DNA from: an uncultured Pelagibacteraceae bacterium
GTDB lineage: Bacteria; Pseudomonadota; Alphaproteobacteria; Pelagibacterales; Pelagibacteraceae
DNA length: 64,000 nt
Assembly (NCBI GenBank): GCA_902521805.1
Contig: CABYTL010000002.1
Coordinates: 1 to 64,000 of the forward strand
Direction of reading: 5' to 3'
In this document: piece after piece, positions 29,152-38,328 of the stretch
Position numbering within the stretch: position 1 is the stretch's first letter
How the letters are laid out: each line of letters starts with the position of its first letter
The notes under the pieces: generated by a model
Told to the model about the DNA's origin: nothing
Seen by the model: the letters and a program-made list of their open reading frames with translations, nothing else
The model's database searches: none
Program-made: the position numbers and the translations under genes

Positions 29152-29795
29152 TTGAAAATTTTATCTACAAAATATAATCCTAAAGCTACACATGGACCAA
29201 TACCAAAGGCAAATAATAAAGTTCCAACTCCTGCAATTCCACCTAAATACCATCCAATACTTACAACAGAGATTTCTAAAAATGCTCTTACAGCAGCAAC
29301 TGGCAAGTTTGTTTTTTTTTGTAGACCAATCATCAAGCCATCTCTTGGTCCTGCCCCAAGATTAGATACTAAATAAATACCTCCACCAATCCCGACCATA
29401 ATTACTGAAATTATTGCTAAAATTAATTGATACTGGTATTTAGATGGAGTTGGAACAAATTTTATACAAAGATCAATCATCAATGCAATAATGATTGCAT
29501 TTAGTATTGTCCCCATCCCTGGTTTTTGACCAAGCGGTATCCACAAAATTAAAACTGCAAAACTAATCAAAAATGTTATCGTTCCTATACTTAAGTTAAC
29601 ATTTAACGAAATACCTTGTGCTAAAATACTCCATGGAGAAGCACCAGTAAAAGATACAATTAATAAACCTTCTCCAAGACCAAATAACATCAGACCGAAA
29701 CATAAAAAAAAGAACGTAGAGAATTTTGGTTTAAAATTATAGGGCTTATCGGAACTCCATTTAACCCTAGGTATTTTCTTAATTTTTAAAAACAT
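29148..29795 (-). CDS. YczE/YitT-like membrane protein
   Basis: A 215-residue membrane protein with about five or six helices. It has repeat-like motifs GEGLLIVSFTGASPWSILAQGIS (near residue 42) and YLVSNLGAGPRDGLMIGLQ (near 141), the two Gly/Ala-Gly/Ser-Pro half-repeats typical of the YczE family. Role unknown; in Bacillus a homologue affects surfactin production, which does not transfer here. It is convergent with typA and divergent from the DUF6134 gene. No soluble domain is present. Confidence 0.8.
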   Translation of the reverse strand: MFLKIKKIPRVKWSSDKPYNFKPKFSTFFFLCFGLMLFGLGEGLLIVSFTGASPWSILAQGISLNVNLSIGTITFLISFAVLILWIPLGQKPGMGTILNAIIIALMIDLCIKFVPTPSKYQYQLILAIISVIMVGIGGGIYLVSNLGAGPRDGLMIGLQKKTNLPVAAVRAFLEISVVSIGWYLGGIAGVGTLLFAFGIGPCVALGLYFVDKIFN

Positions 29796-29844
29796 TTAAT
29801 AAGTTATTTCTATTATTAATAAAGTCTAATAAACTAGCCGTTAA

Positions 29845-30525
29845 ATGAAAAAAATTATAGTTATCTTATTTCTCTTAATTTATCCAACAAGTTCAATTGC
29901 TCATATTGGACATTACATTAAATACAAGAAAATTGAGATGGAGATTTTTCGGAATGGTGAGCTTATTGGCTATAATCATTATTTTTTCAATAGAAATGGA
30001 GCAGAAACTATTGTTACTAATCAAATTAAGTTTGTAGTGAAACTTTTGGGAGCAACAGTTTTTCAGGTCGAGGGTTATAGCGAGGAAAGGTATCTCAAAG
30101 ATCAATTAGTTTCTTATAATTCTAAAACTTTACAAAATAATAAAAAAAAATTTGTAAATTTAACATTTAATCAAAAAAATCAAAAATTTGATATTAAAGG
30201 ATCTTCTTATAATGGAGAGGCCTCAACTGATAACGTGATTGGAAATTGGTGGAATCATAAAATTTTACAAGCAAGTTCTCAAATTAGTCCGATTTCAGGA
30301 AGTATTAAAGATCAAGTGGTAACTTTTGTAGGTAAAGAAAAAATAGATCTTTATGGAAAAATTTATGATGTTGATCATTTTATACTGAGATCTAAAGACA
30401 TGAGTATACCTAAAAATAAAAGATTAGATTTTGATGTTTGGTATGATCAAAAAAATTTAATAATATTAAAAGTATCCTATTCAAGAATGGGTAATTGGGA
30501 ATATAAATTAAAGACTTTTAACTAA
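29845..30525 (+). CDS. DUF6134-like secreted protein
   Basis: A 226-residue protein with an N-terminal signal peptide (cleavage likely after about residue 19, TSSIAH). The mature part is beta-rich. EIFRNGELIGYNHYFFNRNGAE (near residue 33) resembles the opening of DUF6134 proteins, followed by VKLLGATVFQVEGYSEERY and DVWYDQKNLIILKVSYSRMGNWEYKL at the end. Probably periplasmic. No catalytic motif can be named. It lies alone, 1 bp from the convergent flavoprotein gene. Confidence 0.65.
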   Translation: MKKIIVILFLLIYPTSSIAHIGHYIKYKKIEMEIFRNGELIGYNHYFFNRNGAETIVTNQIKFVVKLLGATVFQVEGYSEERYLKDQLVSYNSKTLQNNKKKFVNLTFNQKNQKFDIKGSSYNGEASTDNVIGNWWNHKILQASSQISPISGSIKDQVVTFVGKEKIDLYGKIYDVDHFILRSKDMSIPKNKRLDFDVWYDQKNLIILKVSYSRMGNWEYKLKTFN

Positions 30526-30526
30526 T

Positions 30527-31498
30527 TTATCTTGAAATTTTTTTAAATAAATCATGTGCACTTATCCATCCTGACTCTAATCTAGGTCCTACAAACCAAT
30601 CTGCACAAACACCTAGTTTTTTTTTTGAATCCCAATAACTCTTAATCCTAAATGATTTAGAATTTGAAGAATATTTCCAACCATGATTAAGCGAATAATA
30701 AATTTTTGTTTTTTTAATATTTGAAAGTTTAAAAAATTTATCAATCATAATTTTTGAATTCTCTTTTTTATTGTTTTTGTTTTTATTAATCTTTTTATTA
30801 GCCCAGTTAAATGTACTTTGAAGGGTCCATAAATCATATTTTGATTGAAATCTTTTTTTTGAATTTTCGTTACCAGCCCATCCAAGAATTGGATCTTCAA
30901 AGAGATAACTGCTATTTGATTTCTTATTTTTTTTTATAGCAATCATAGTAGTAATATTTGCATCCATTTTTATAGGTTTATTTAAAAAGGGATTGTTTAT
31001 GAATTTTTTAGAAAGCTTTTTTAATTGTGGAAATGGACAGGTCAAAATTAAGCTTTTAAAAGATCTTAATTTTCCATCATCAAATAATAAATGCCACAGT
31101 TTATTTCTATAATAGATCTTTTTTAATTCATTATGGTAGTTGCAATTAATTTTATCAAGTAAATGTTTACTAATATCATTATTCCCATTTTTACCTATTA
31201 TTTTTAGATGTTTTATATCTTCTTTTTTTTTTGAATTAAGGAAAACATGTTTGCCACCCCATACTTTTAAAATTCTTTTTTTTATTAAGTCTTTAGCAAA
31301 TTTTTTAAATTTTCTTGTTTTTGGTGAAATATATTGAGTACCATGATCGAAACCTGTTTTTCCTTTAATTCGTTTAAAAGATGCACGACCTCCTGGGCCT
31401 CTTGCTTTGTCAAACAAAATTACAGAATGTTTTTCGTTAAGAAGATTTGCAATTGTGGACCCAGAAATTCCTGAGCCAATTATGCAAAATTCACTCAT
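30527..31498 (-). CDS. Renalase-like FAD-dependent oxidoreductase
   Basis: Probable flavoprotein amine or dihydropyridine oxidase. The 323-residue protein begins with the dinucleotide-binding motif IIGSGISGSTIANLL (near residue 6). FDKARGPGGRAS follows near residue 30, typical of renalase-type and amine oxidase-like proteins, and FDHGTQYIS near 51. The C-terminal FAD-binding segment is CADWFVGPRLESGWISAHDL. Substrate unknown; bacterial renalases oxidise isomeric NAD(P)H forms, which would be a repair function. It overlaps pmbA by 4 bp. Confidence 0.85.
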   Translation of the reverse strand: MSEFCIIGSGISGSTIANLLNEKHSVILFDKARGPGGRASFKRIKGKTGFDHGTQYISPKTRKFKKFAKDLIKKRILKVWGGKHVFLNSKKKEDIKHLKIIGKNGNNDISKHLLDKINCNYHNELKKIYYRNKLWHLLFDDGKLRSFKSLILTCPFPQLKKLSKKFINNPFLNKPIKMDANITTMIAIKKNKKSNSSYLFEDPILGWAGNENSKKRFQSKYDLWTLQSTFNWANKKINKNKNNKKENSKIMIDKFFKLSNIKKTKIYYSLNHGWKYSSNSKSFRIKSYWDSKKKLGVCADWFVGPRLESGWISAHDLFKKISR

Positions 31499-32811
31499 TT
31501 ACCAGCAACAACCATTCCCTCTATCATCATGGTTGGTGAGTTGGTTGCATATTTGAACTCCAAGTCATTTGCTAAGGTAATATTTTGAAACATGTCTTTA
31601 AAATTACCTGCTATAGTAATTTCATTTATTGGATACTTAAACTCTCCGTTTTCTACTAAAAACCCAGCTGCTCCTACTGAATAATCTCCGGTTACAATAT
31701 TGCTTCCATGACCTATGGTTTCTGTAATATAGAGACTTTTTGAATTTAAATTCAATAAATCTTTAAAACTAATATTTCCATTTTCAAAAAAAAGATTACT
31801 TGATCCACCGCATCTTCCATTAGATTTAAGATTTAATTTTTTTCCATTGTAGGTATCAATCAGATAATGTTTCAAAATTCCTTGACTCACTAATTTTAAT
31901 GTATTGGTCTTTACTCCCTCGCTATCAAAATTTCTTGAGCCTAAACCTTTGAGTATATCAGGTTTATCAAATACATTAATTTTATCTGGAAATATTTTTT
32001 TATTAACTTTATCTTTTAAAAAAGAAGTTCCTCTTGATATCGCTGATGAAGAAATAGCACTCACAAAGGTACTTAATATCCCTTTAGCTATTCTTTTATC
32101 AAATATTATAGCAATTTTTTCGCTCCCAATTTTTTTTGGACTTAATTTTCTAATAGTTTGATTAGCGGCTAATTTGCCTAATTCAACAGCATCTTCTAGG
32201 TCTTTAAGAAAACATTTGCTTGAATATTCATAATCTCTTTCCATGCTTTTTTCATCTTTTGCAACCGTTACACTTGATGCTGAAAATGAAGATGTTTTGT
32301 AACCATCACAAAAACCCTCGGTATTAGCCAAAACAAAATTGGATTTATTCTGAGTAAAACTAGACTCAGTATTGACAATTTTTTTATCACTGGAAGCAGC
32401 TGTTTCTAATTTCTTTAAATAATTTATTTTTTGATCGTTCTCTATATGGGTATCGTCATAAAGATCTAAATCTTTAACTTCTTTTGCTAATAAATCTCTA
32501 TCTGGTAAAGAATTAAATTCATCCTCAGGAGTATTTTTTGTAGTCTCAACACATTTTTCGATCAAAATATCAAGATTATCATTAATTAAATTGGAAGAAA
32601 ATATTGATGATTTTTTTTTACCAATGTAAGTAGTTATACTTATGCCTAGATCATCTGACCTATTAGATTCATCTAATTTTTTATTTCTAAAATTAACAGT
32701 TTCTGAAACTGAGTTCTTTACAATCACACTTGACTCAGTTGCACCTAATTTTTTTGCTAAACCTAAACAATATGATGCTTTTTTCTCTAAAAATTCTTGA
32801 TCTTTAATCAT
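31495..32811 (-). CDS. pmbA: TldD/PmbA-family protein PmbA (TldE)
   Basis: Non-catalytic partner of the TldD metalloprotease. The heterodimer degrades or processes peptides and unfolded proteins. The 438-residue protein shows the family fold: VNFRNKKLDES in the N-terminal half, a central KIGSEKIAIIFDKRIAKGIL, and SRNFDSEGVKTNT and GRCGGSSNL in the C-terminal half. The HExxxH zinc motif is absent, as expected for PmbA. It abuts tldD (stop at 32812), with both genes in one operon together with the renalase-like gene. Confidence 0.93.
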   Translation of the reverse strand: MIKDQEFLEKKASYCLGLAKKLGATESSVIVKNSVSETVNFRNKKLDESNRSDDLGISITTYIGKKKSSIFSSNLINDNLDILIEKCVETTKNTPEDEFNSLPDRDLLAKEVKDLDLYDDTHIENDQKINYLKKLETAASSDKKIVNTESSFTQNKSNFVLANTEGFCDGYKTSSFSASSVTVAKDEKSMERDYEYSSKCFLKDLEDAVELGKLAANQTIRKLSPKKIGSEKIAIIFDKRIAKGILSTFVSAISSSAISRGTSFLKDKVNKKIFPDKINVFDKPDILKGLGSRNFDSEGVKTNTLKLVSQGILKHYLIDTYNGKKLNLKSNGRCGGSSNLFFENGNISFKDLLNLNSKSLYITETIGHGSNIVTGDYSVGAAGFLVENGEFKYPINEITIAGNFKDMFQNITLANDLEFKYATNSPTMMIEGMVVAGK

Positions 32812-34233
32812 TTAAAGTTTCGTACCACCTACAGTCATCTTATTGATTAATATAGACGGTTGTGCAACACCTACGGGGACGCCCTGTCCTGCTTTACCAC
32901 ATGTTCCAATACCAGGATCCATCATCATATCATTCCCTACCATAGAAACTTCTTTTAAAATTGAAGGACCATCTCCAATTAATGTTGCACCTTTAATTGG
33001 TGATCCAATTTTGCCATTAACAATTTCATAAGCTTCAGTGCAATTGAATACAAATTTTCCAGATGTAATATCAACTTGTCCACCACCAAAACTAACTGCG
33101 AAAATACCTTTGTCGACACTTTTAATCATTTCTTCTTGAGTCCGATTACCGCTAAGCATCATCGTATTTCTCATTCTTGGTAGAACTATATGTCTGTAAT
33201 TTTCTCTTCTTCCACTTCCAGTAGATCTTGTTTTCATTAAGCGTGCATTTAGCCTGTCTTGCATAAAATTTTTTAAAATTCCATTTTCAATTAAAACAGT
33301 TTTTTCTGTTGGTGTTCCCTCATCATCAATTGTAAGACTACCTCTTCTATTATCAATAGTACCATCATCAATGATTGTAACTCCCTCACTTGCAACTTTT
33401 TGGCCCATCAAATTATGAAAGGCTGAAGTTTTCTTTCTATTGAAATCTCCTTCCAAACCGTGACCAACAGCTTCATGAATTAATATTGCTGGCCAACCAG
33501 GTCCTAGAACAACCTTCATTTCACCAGCTGGTGCAGGTTTACTCTCTAAATTTACCGATGCTATTCTTAAAGCCTCATCACAAACAATTTTCCAATTTTC
33601 GTCTTTTAAATACGAGTCGTAGGATTGTCTTCCACCAACACCATATACTCCTGTTTCCATTCTGCCATTTTTCTCAAGCATGACTGATACATTAAATCTT
33701 ATCAAAGGACGAACATCCGATAAAGTCTCTCCACCGGATCTAATTATTTCTACAGACTTTTGCTCTCCCAAAAAATTAGCAGTTACTTGTTTAACCTTAT
33801 CACCTTTAGATCGTAAATAATTGTTTACATCGTTAAGTATTTTAATTTTTTCATTAAGGGATTTTTGTTCAATAGGATTTATATTTTCGTAATATTTCTT
33901 ATTAGTTTTAGGAATTTCATGATTGTAAGTACCTTTGATAGATTTTAGTGTTGACTTTAAGTTTTCTGAAGATTGTTTCAAAGAATTCTTTGAAATTTCA
34001 TTAGAATGAGAATATGCGACCACTTCATCAGAGATAGCTCTAAATCCAAATCCTAAATCTGAATTATAGCTAGAATTTTTAATTTTATTATCATCTAATA
34101 AGATTGATTCGGATTTCGAATCTTCTAAGTACAATTCACCATCATCACATTTTTGCAAAGTCTCTGAAATAATGTTTTCAGCCTCACTTCTAGATATGTC
34201 AGATTTTTTAAAGAATTCACTCATAAAAAACAT
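32812..34233 (-). CDS. tldD: Metalloprotease TldD
   Basis: Zinc protease subunit of the TldD/TldE complex. The 473-residue protein carries HExxxH as HEAVGHGLEGD (residues 253-263) and the downstream GTCGKAGQGVPVGVAQP block (near 445) with the third zinc ligand. A second ATG at 34224 (MSEFFKKSD) is an equally good start and would remove three residues. It is upstream of pmbA with no gap. The 85-bp divergent gap to the DCC-protein gene should hold its promoter, though no consensus box stands out. Confidence 0.96.
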   Translation of the reverse strand: MFFMSEFFKKSDISRSEAENIISETLQKCDDGELYLEDSKSESILLDDNKIKNSSYNSDLGFGFRAISDEVVAYSHSNEISKNSLKQSSENLKSTLKSIKGTYNHEIPKTNKKYYENINPIEQKSLNEKIKILNDVNNYLRSKGDKVKQVTANFLGEQKSVEIIRSGGETLSDVRPLIRFNVSVMLEKNGRMETGVYGVGGRQSYDSYLKDENWKIVCDEALRIASVNLESKPAPAGEMKVVLGPGWPAILIHEAVGHGLEGDFNRKKTSAFHNLMGQKVASEGVTIIDDGTIDNRRGSLTIDDEGTPTEKTVLIENGILKNFMQDRLNARLMKTRSTGSGRRENYRHIVLPRMRNTMMLSGNRTQEEMIKSVDKGIFAVSFGGGQVDITSGKFVFNCTEAYEIVNGKIGSPIKGATLIGDGPSILKEVSMVGNDMMMDPGIGTCGKAGQGVPVGVAQPSILINKMTVGGTKL

Positions 34234-34318
34234 TAAATAGATTGTTTCAAAGAATTTTCAACTAGAGTATTTTACGCATGTACATATATGAGACAAATTA
34301 GTAATAAATTCACTTAAT

Positions 34319-34669
34319 ATGAAAGTATATTTTAATAATTCTTGTAAAATTTGTAAGGCAGAAATTGATCTATATAAAAAAGAAAAAATAGATCAAATAA
34401 ACTGGATCGATATTACTAACAATGAAGAGGCTGAAAAGGATACCAACAAGAATGATAAGGAGCTTTTAAGAAGATTGCATGTCAAAAAAGACGGAAAAAT
34501 ATTTAGTGGAGCCTCGGCATTCTTATTAGTTTGGAAAAATATCCCAAAATATAAATTTTTATATTTACTTTTGAGACTACCAATTATATTTCAAATTTTT
34601 TCTTTAATTTATGAAATTGTTGCTTTTTTTCTTTATGTTAAGAATAAAAAACAATTGAAAACTAATTAA
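34319..34669 (+). CDS. DCC (DUF393) family thiol-disulfide protein
   Basis: A 116-residue protein of the DCC family, a thioredoxin-like group with a C-x2-C near the N-terminus. Here the motif is NNSCKICKAEIDLYKK (Cys11, Cys14), with Asn replacing the usual Asp before it. WIDITNN, LHVKKDGKIFSGASAF and the C-terminal IYEIVAFFLY helix match the family layout. The substrate or redox partner is unknown. It is divergent from tldD, and its 3' end overlaps the convergent membrane protein gene by 8 bp. Confidence 0.82.
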   Translation: MKVYFNNSCKICKAEIDLYKKEKIDQINWIDITNNEEAEKDTNKNDKELLRRLHVKKDGKIFSGASAFLLVWKNIPKYKFLYLLLRLPIIFQIFSLIYEIVAFFLYVKNKKQLKTN

Positions 34670-34955
34670 GGAAAAGTATCAAAAGTTTACTTAACCAAGA
34701 CATAAAAGCCACAAACATAATTAAAAAAATTGAATACATAATTGTTACTAATTTATTTTTTTTTCTTCTAAGTCTTATAAAATCTTTATCATCTAAATCT
34801 GAATAGTCTCTTTCACCAATTACTTGATAGTCATATGTCCATCTCCATGTACTATCGCCTAGTCTTGAGTCTAATTTGTTTACATATGCTATCCAGGCTA
34901 ATACGTATTTTAATATTATATACATTACTATAAGAAAGATAGTGCCAAGCAACAT
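34662..34955 (-). CDS. Two-helix membrane protein, unknown
   Basis: A 97-residue protein not recognised. It has a hydrophobic segment at about residues 3-24, a polar loop with aromatic and charged residues (STWRWTYDYQVIGERDYSDLDDKDFIRLRRKK), and a second hydrophobic segment at about 68-96. The positive residues after the loop suggest cytoplasmic placement of that loop. It follows the Lys-rich coiled-coil gene by 27 bp and probably shares its transcript. It overlaps the DCC gene at the 3' end by 8 bp. Confidence 0.65.
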   Translation of the reverse strand: MLLGTIFLIVMYIILKYVLAWIAYVNKLDSRLGDSTWRWTYDYQVIGERDYSDLDDKDFIRLRRKKNKLVTIMYSIFLIMFVAFMSWLSKLLILFLN

Positions 34956-34982
34956 GATTAATCTTACAATTATTCTAAAAAA

Positions 34983-36176
34983 TTAGTTAGTGTTTTTTTC
35001 TCTTTTTTTAGCAATCAATTGGGTAAGTGCATCAACCATTGTGTCAGAAGCTTTAAAAATTTCATTATTTTTAAATTCATGGGAAAAATTTTTATCAGGG
35101 TTTGTTTTATCTTCTATTATAATTCCTTCATCAGGTGTATTATCTTTTATGTAAATTAGTAATAACCATTCTTCATCTTCCGATTCATCCCATTTAACAA
35201 AAATTTCACCAGTTTCAAATCTTCGATCGATGCAACGTAGTATAGACATGTTTCTTGTAATATGTCTTTTATTTAATTGAAAAACTAGACTGCTTGCGCT
35301 TCTGTAAAAACTTTCAAGAGCAAATTCAATTTTTTGTCGAGCAATTGTATAATCTTTTTCCTTTTGTAATAATGTTTCTCTATTCTCATCTCCTTGTATT
35401 TTTACTCCTAATGCTTCTACTCTCTCTCTAATTTTCTGATCTCTAATTTCCCTATATTTTTCCTTAAGATTTTCTATTCTTTGTTGTAAGCCCGCATAAT
35501 CATCTCGTTTTTCTTTTAAAGAAATTTTTTCTAACTTTTCAAGCTCTTTTATTTCTCTTACTCTAAATTTTTCTATTTGCTTTTCTAATTTTAATTGCTT
35601 TAAAAATTGTTTTTGTTTCTCTGCTTGTTCAATTCGAATTAGAGCCTGCTCTTTTCTTAAAAATAATTTAATATCTTTATTTCTTTGCTTTTCTAATTTA
35701 ATCTCGTCTTTAATCTCTTTTTCTTTGAGCTTAAATGAAAGTTCTTCTTCTTCTTTTATTCTTCTTTGAATTTCTAATTTATCTAATCTTTCTTTTTCTA
35801 ATTGTTCTAACTTAATTCTTCTTGTCTCGTCTTTTTTAAGAGTCTTATAATTTGTTATAGTATCAGAAATTTTATCAAAAAATGATTGAATATACTTTTC
35901 AAGACTAAAATTGATATTTATCTTAAAATTAGGTTTTATAGATAACTGTAATTTAATTATCTTAAAAATTAAACTTTTACTTTTTTTTTTATTTTCTTTT
36001 AAATTATATCTTAGCTTTTTAAAATCAGTAAAATTTTTCTTGAATGTCTTAATCTTTTTTTTTCTTTTGTTTTTTTTGATATTTAATTTTTTTGTTCTAG
36101 ATTTTTTAGTTTTTCTAGATTTAATTTTTTTTCTCTTTAATTTATTGATCTTTGATTTTTTATTTTTTTTTTTCAT
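34983..36176 (-). CDS. Lysine-rich coiled-coil protein, unknown
   Basis: A 397-residue protein with three visible parts. Residues 1-47 are overwhelmingly Lys/Arg with Asn, Thr and Ser. Residues about 95-290 are a charged, helical, heptad-like region (repeated L/E/K/R/Q patterns) likely to form a long coiled coil. Residues about 295-397 look globular, with HITRNMSILRCIDRRFETGE, EEWLLLIYIKDN and DALTQLIAKKRE. No transmembrane segment is seen. The basic N-terminus could bind nucleic acid or an acidic surface, which is inference. It is 29 bp downstream of cfa. The function is unknown. Confidence 0.75.
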   Translation of the reverse strand: MKKKNKKSKINKLKRKKIKSRKTKKSRTKKLNIKKNKRKKKIKTFKKNFTDFKKLRYNLKENKKKSKSLIFKIIKLQLSIKPNFKININFSLEKYIQSFFDKISDTITNYKTLKKDETRRIKLEQLEKERLDKLEIQRRIKEEEELSFKLKEKEIKDEIKLEKQRNKDIKLFLRKEQALIRIEQAEKQKQFLKQLKLEKQIEKFRVREIKELEKLEKISLKEKRDDYAGLQQRIENLKEKYREIRDQKIRERVEALGVKIQGDENRETLLQKEKDYTIARQKIEFALESFYRSASSLVFQLNKRHITRNMSILRCIDRRFETGEIFVKWDESEDEEWLLLIYIKDNTPDEGIIIEDKTNPDKNFSHEFKNNEIFKASDTMVDALTQLIAKKREKNTN

Positions 36177-36205
36177 TACGATGAGATTGTTAATTTATCA
36201 ATTAT

Positions 36206-37393
36206 TTATTGATAAATATAGTCTCTTGTAACTGGTGTTGATCTGTAATTCTTTGCAAGCTGAAATTGATAAACAACTTGATCTCCCCATTTAAAAGCCA
36301 TTTCACATCCAGCTAAATAGAACTCCCACATTCTAAAAAATTTTTCATCAAACATTTGTATAATTTTTTCCTTATTTTTGATGCAATTTTCCTTCCAATG
36401 CCTCAGTGTATGAGCGTAATGTAGTCTTAAAACCTCAATATCAGTAACTATCAAACCAGCATTCTCTATTGGTGTTGTCACTTCACTTAGACTAGGTGTA
36501 TAACCTCCGGGAAATATATATTTTGTCATCCATGGATGTGGGTCTCTAGGAGGATTTACAGATCCTATTGTATGTATTAATGAAATTCCATCATCTTTTA
36601 ATAGTTTTTCAACTTGATTAAAAAATTTTTTATAAAACTTTCTTCCAACATGTTCAAACATTCCTACACTTACTATCCTATCAAATTTTTCTTCTAGTTC
36701 GCGATAATCCATTAATCTAAATTTAACCTGATTTTCAAGATTCATTTCTTTTACTTTTCTATTGCAATAATCAAATTGATTTTTTGAAAGTGTAATACCG
36801 GTTACCTCGCATCCTGCACTTTTTGCAATATCAATAGCTAATGAACCCCATCCAGACCCAATATCTAAAACTTTTTGATTAGATTTGATATTTAACTTTT
36901 TAATAATATGTTGGATTTTATCATTTTGAGCTGTTTCAAGACTATTGTTTTCGTTTTTAAAATATGCACAAGAATATTGTCTCTTGGGATCTAAAAATAA
37001 ATCATACAAATCATCTTTAATATCATAGTGATGGGATACATTATTTTTAGATTTTTTTATAAAATTGAAATTTGTTAAATATCTATAAGATCCTCTCAAT
37101 CTATTTAGTATGTAACTAAAAAAATTCAGTTCTCCTCTACCAATGTTCATTAAAGCTAAATCTAAAAAATCTGTTAAAGAACCATTTTCAATTAATATTT
37201 CTCCGTTAGTATAAGCTTCACCAAAATATAAATCTGGATGAAATAATAATTTATAATGAAGACTCTTATTTAAAATTTTTACTTTAATAGGTTTATCTTT
37301 AGGCTCACCAATGATGTACTCTTTTGAGTTGGCATCGATTAAAATGAAACCACCCTTTTTGAACATTTTGTTTAAAAATCTTGCTAGTTGCAT
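36206..37393 (-). CDS. cfa: Cyclopropane-fatty-acyl-phospholipid synthase family methyltransferase
   Basis: Likely methylates unsaturated acyl chains of membrane phospholipids. I start at ATG 37393 (MQLARFLNKM), 2 bases after the upstream stop; the longer frame begins at a TTG. The protein then has 395 residues. The SAM-binding motif VLDIGSGWGSLAIDIAK (near residue 176), GITLSKNQ (near 199), YFKNENNSLETAQ (near 147) and HTIGSVNPPRDPHPWMTKYIFPGG (near 275) are characteristic of Cfa. MFEHVG near 246 provides the bicarbonate-binding Glu. It lies between the DapA-like gene and the coiled-coil gene. Confidence 0.93.
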   Translation of the reverse strand: MQLARFLNKMFKKGGFILIDANSKEYIIGEPKDKPIKVKILNKSLHYKLLFHPDLYFGEAYTNGEILIENGSLTDFLDLALMNIGRGELNFFSYILNRLRGSYRYLTNFNFIKKSKNNVSHHYDIKDDLYDLFLDPKRQYSCAYFKNENNSLETAQNDKIQHIIKKLNIKSNQKVLDIGSGWGSLAIDIAKSAGCEVTGITLSKNQFDYCNRKVKEMNLENQVKFRLMDYRELEEKFDRIVSVGMFEHVGRKFYKKFFNQVEKLLKDDGISLIHTIGSVNPPRDPHPWMTKYIFPGGYTPSLSEVTTPIENAGLIVTDIEVLRLHYAHTLRHWKENCIKNKEKIIQMFDEKFFRMWEFYLAGCEMAFKWGDQVVYQFQLAKNYRSTPVTRDYIYQ

Positions 37394-37394
37394 A

Positions 37395-38279
37395 TTAAGC
37401 AGCCAATTTTGAATTAATTTTAAAATTAAGTTTTTCAAGGTTTTGGATCAAATCATTTTTATGATTATCATATAAAACATCTAAAGGGGGCAAAACATTT
37501 TGATAAATCTTATCTTCTTTAGATTTTAATGTGTGTAAAGCTGATATCAAATTATACTTTTCAAATTCAGTTCTAACATCTTTCAGTTTTTGATTATAAA
37601 TTTGATCTTTATTAGAGAGATAATCATTATAAACTCTTCTTGAGAGTTGAGCAGTTACATTACAAGTTGCGCTAATTATACCTGAACAGCCAATTTCTAA
37701 ACCTTTCAATAATTTTAACTCGGAACCAGGTAAAATAGAAAAGTTTTTTAATTTTAAATTCTGGAATAAATTGTAAGAACTATCCTTAACACCTACTATC
37801 TGTTGTGGAAACCTTTTTGCAAGTTCTTCAACACATTCAACACTAAATTTGTATCCACATAATTCCTCAAAATTATATAATAAAATTTTGCATCTCGGAA
37901 TTGACCCTACTATTCTTGCATAAAAATTAATTACACTCTTATCATCATATTTATAGTAAGCGGGCGGCATTATTAAAAATTTCTCCAAGTTTAAGGAAAT
38001 TGCAATTTTAAGAAAGTTGACTGTTTCATTCAGTGAATTTAATCCAGTTCCAATTATATGCTTATCTCTGTATTTTGAGCCTGATAGTTTATTTAATAAT
38101 CTTATTTTTTCAGAAATCGGAATTAATTGTGCCTGACCAGTACTTCCAAAAATAACTGTTCCATGACAACCTTGATCTATTAATTTTTCTGCATGTTCTA
38201 TAGTTTTTTCAATATTAAGGCTTAAATCAGAATTTATAACTGACATTGATGCCGCGAAAATTCCACTTATTTTTGTCAT
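37395..38279 (-). CDS. DapA-like aldolase (dihydrodipicolinate synthase/N-acetylneuraminate lyase family)
   Basis: Class I aldolase-type TIM barrel of 294 residues. The Schiff-base Lys is in VGVKDSS (near residue 161) and the general-base Tyr in LLYNFEE (near 134). The pyruvate-binding loop is GSTGQ (near 46) instead of the GTTGE/GTTGES of true DapA, so the substrate is probably not aspartate semialdehyde. Other members of the family act on sialic acids, keto-deoxy sugars or hydroxyproline derivatives. It is 1 bp from the cfa start and is divergent from the GT9 gene. The exact reaction cannot be set from sequence. Confidence 0.82.
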   Translation of the reverse strand: MTKISGIFAASMSVINSDLSLNIEKTIEHAEKLIDQGCHGTVIFGSTGQAQLIPISEKIRLLNKLSGSKYRDKHIIGTGLNSLNETVNFLKIAISLNLEKFLIMPPAYYKYDDKSVINFYARIVGSIPRCKILLYNFEELCGYKFSVECVEELAKRFPQQIVGVKDSSYNLFQNLKLKNFSILPGSELKLLKGLEIGCSGIISATCNVTAQLSRRVYNDYLSNKDQIYNQKLKDVRTEFEKYNLISALHTLKSKEDKIYQNVLPPLDVLYDNHKNDLIQNLEKLNFKINSKLAA

Positions 38280-38328
38280 AATAAAAATTTATATAAAAAA
38301 TATACTTAGTAATGATTATAAATACTAT

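Noticed and set aside
35911-36231. Plus-strand frame of Phe/Leu-rich sequence opposite the Lys-rich protein
   Set aside because: It is the complement of Lys codons (TTT/CTT runs) and crosses the cfa end; a shadow frame, not a membrane protein.
37394-37438. Longer Cfa N-terminus from TTG 37438
   Set aside because: It overlaps the upstream aldolase gene by 44 bp and starts with TTG; ATG 37393 lies just after the upstream stop.
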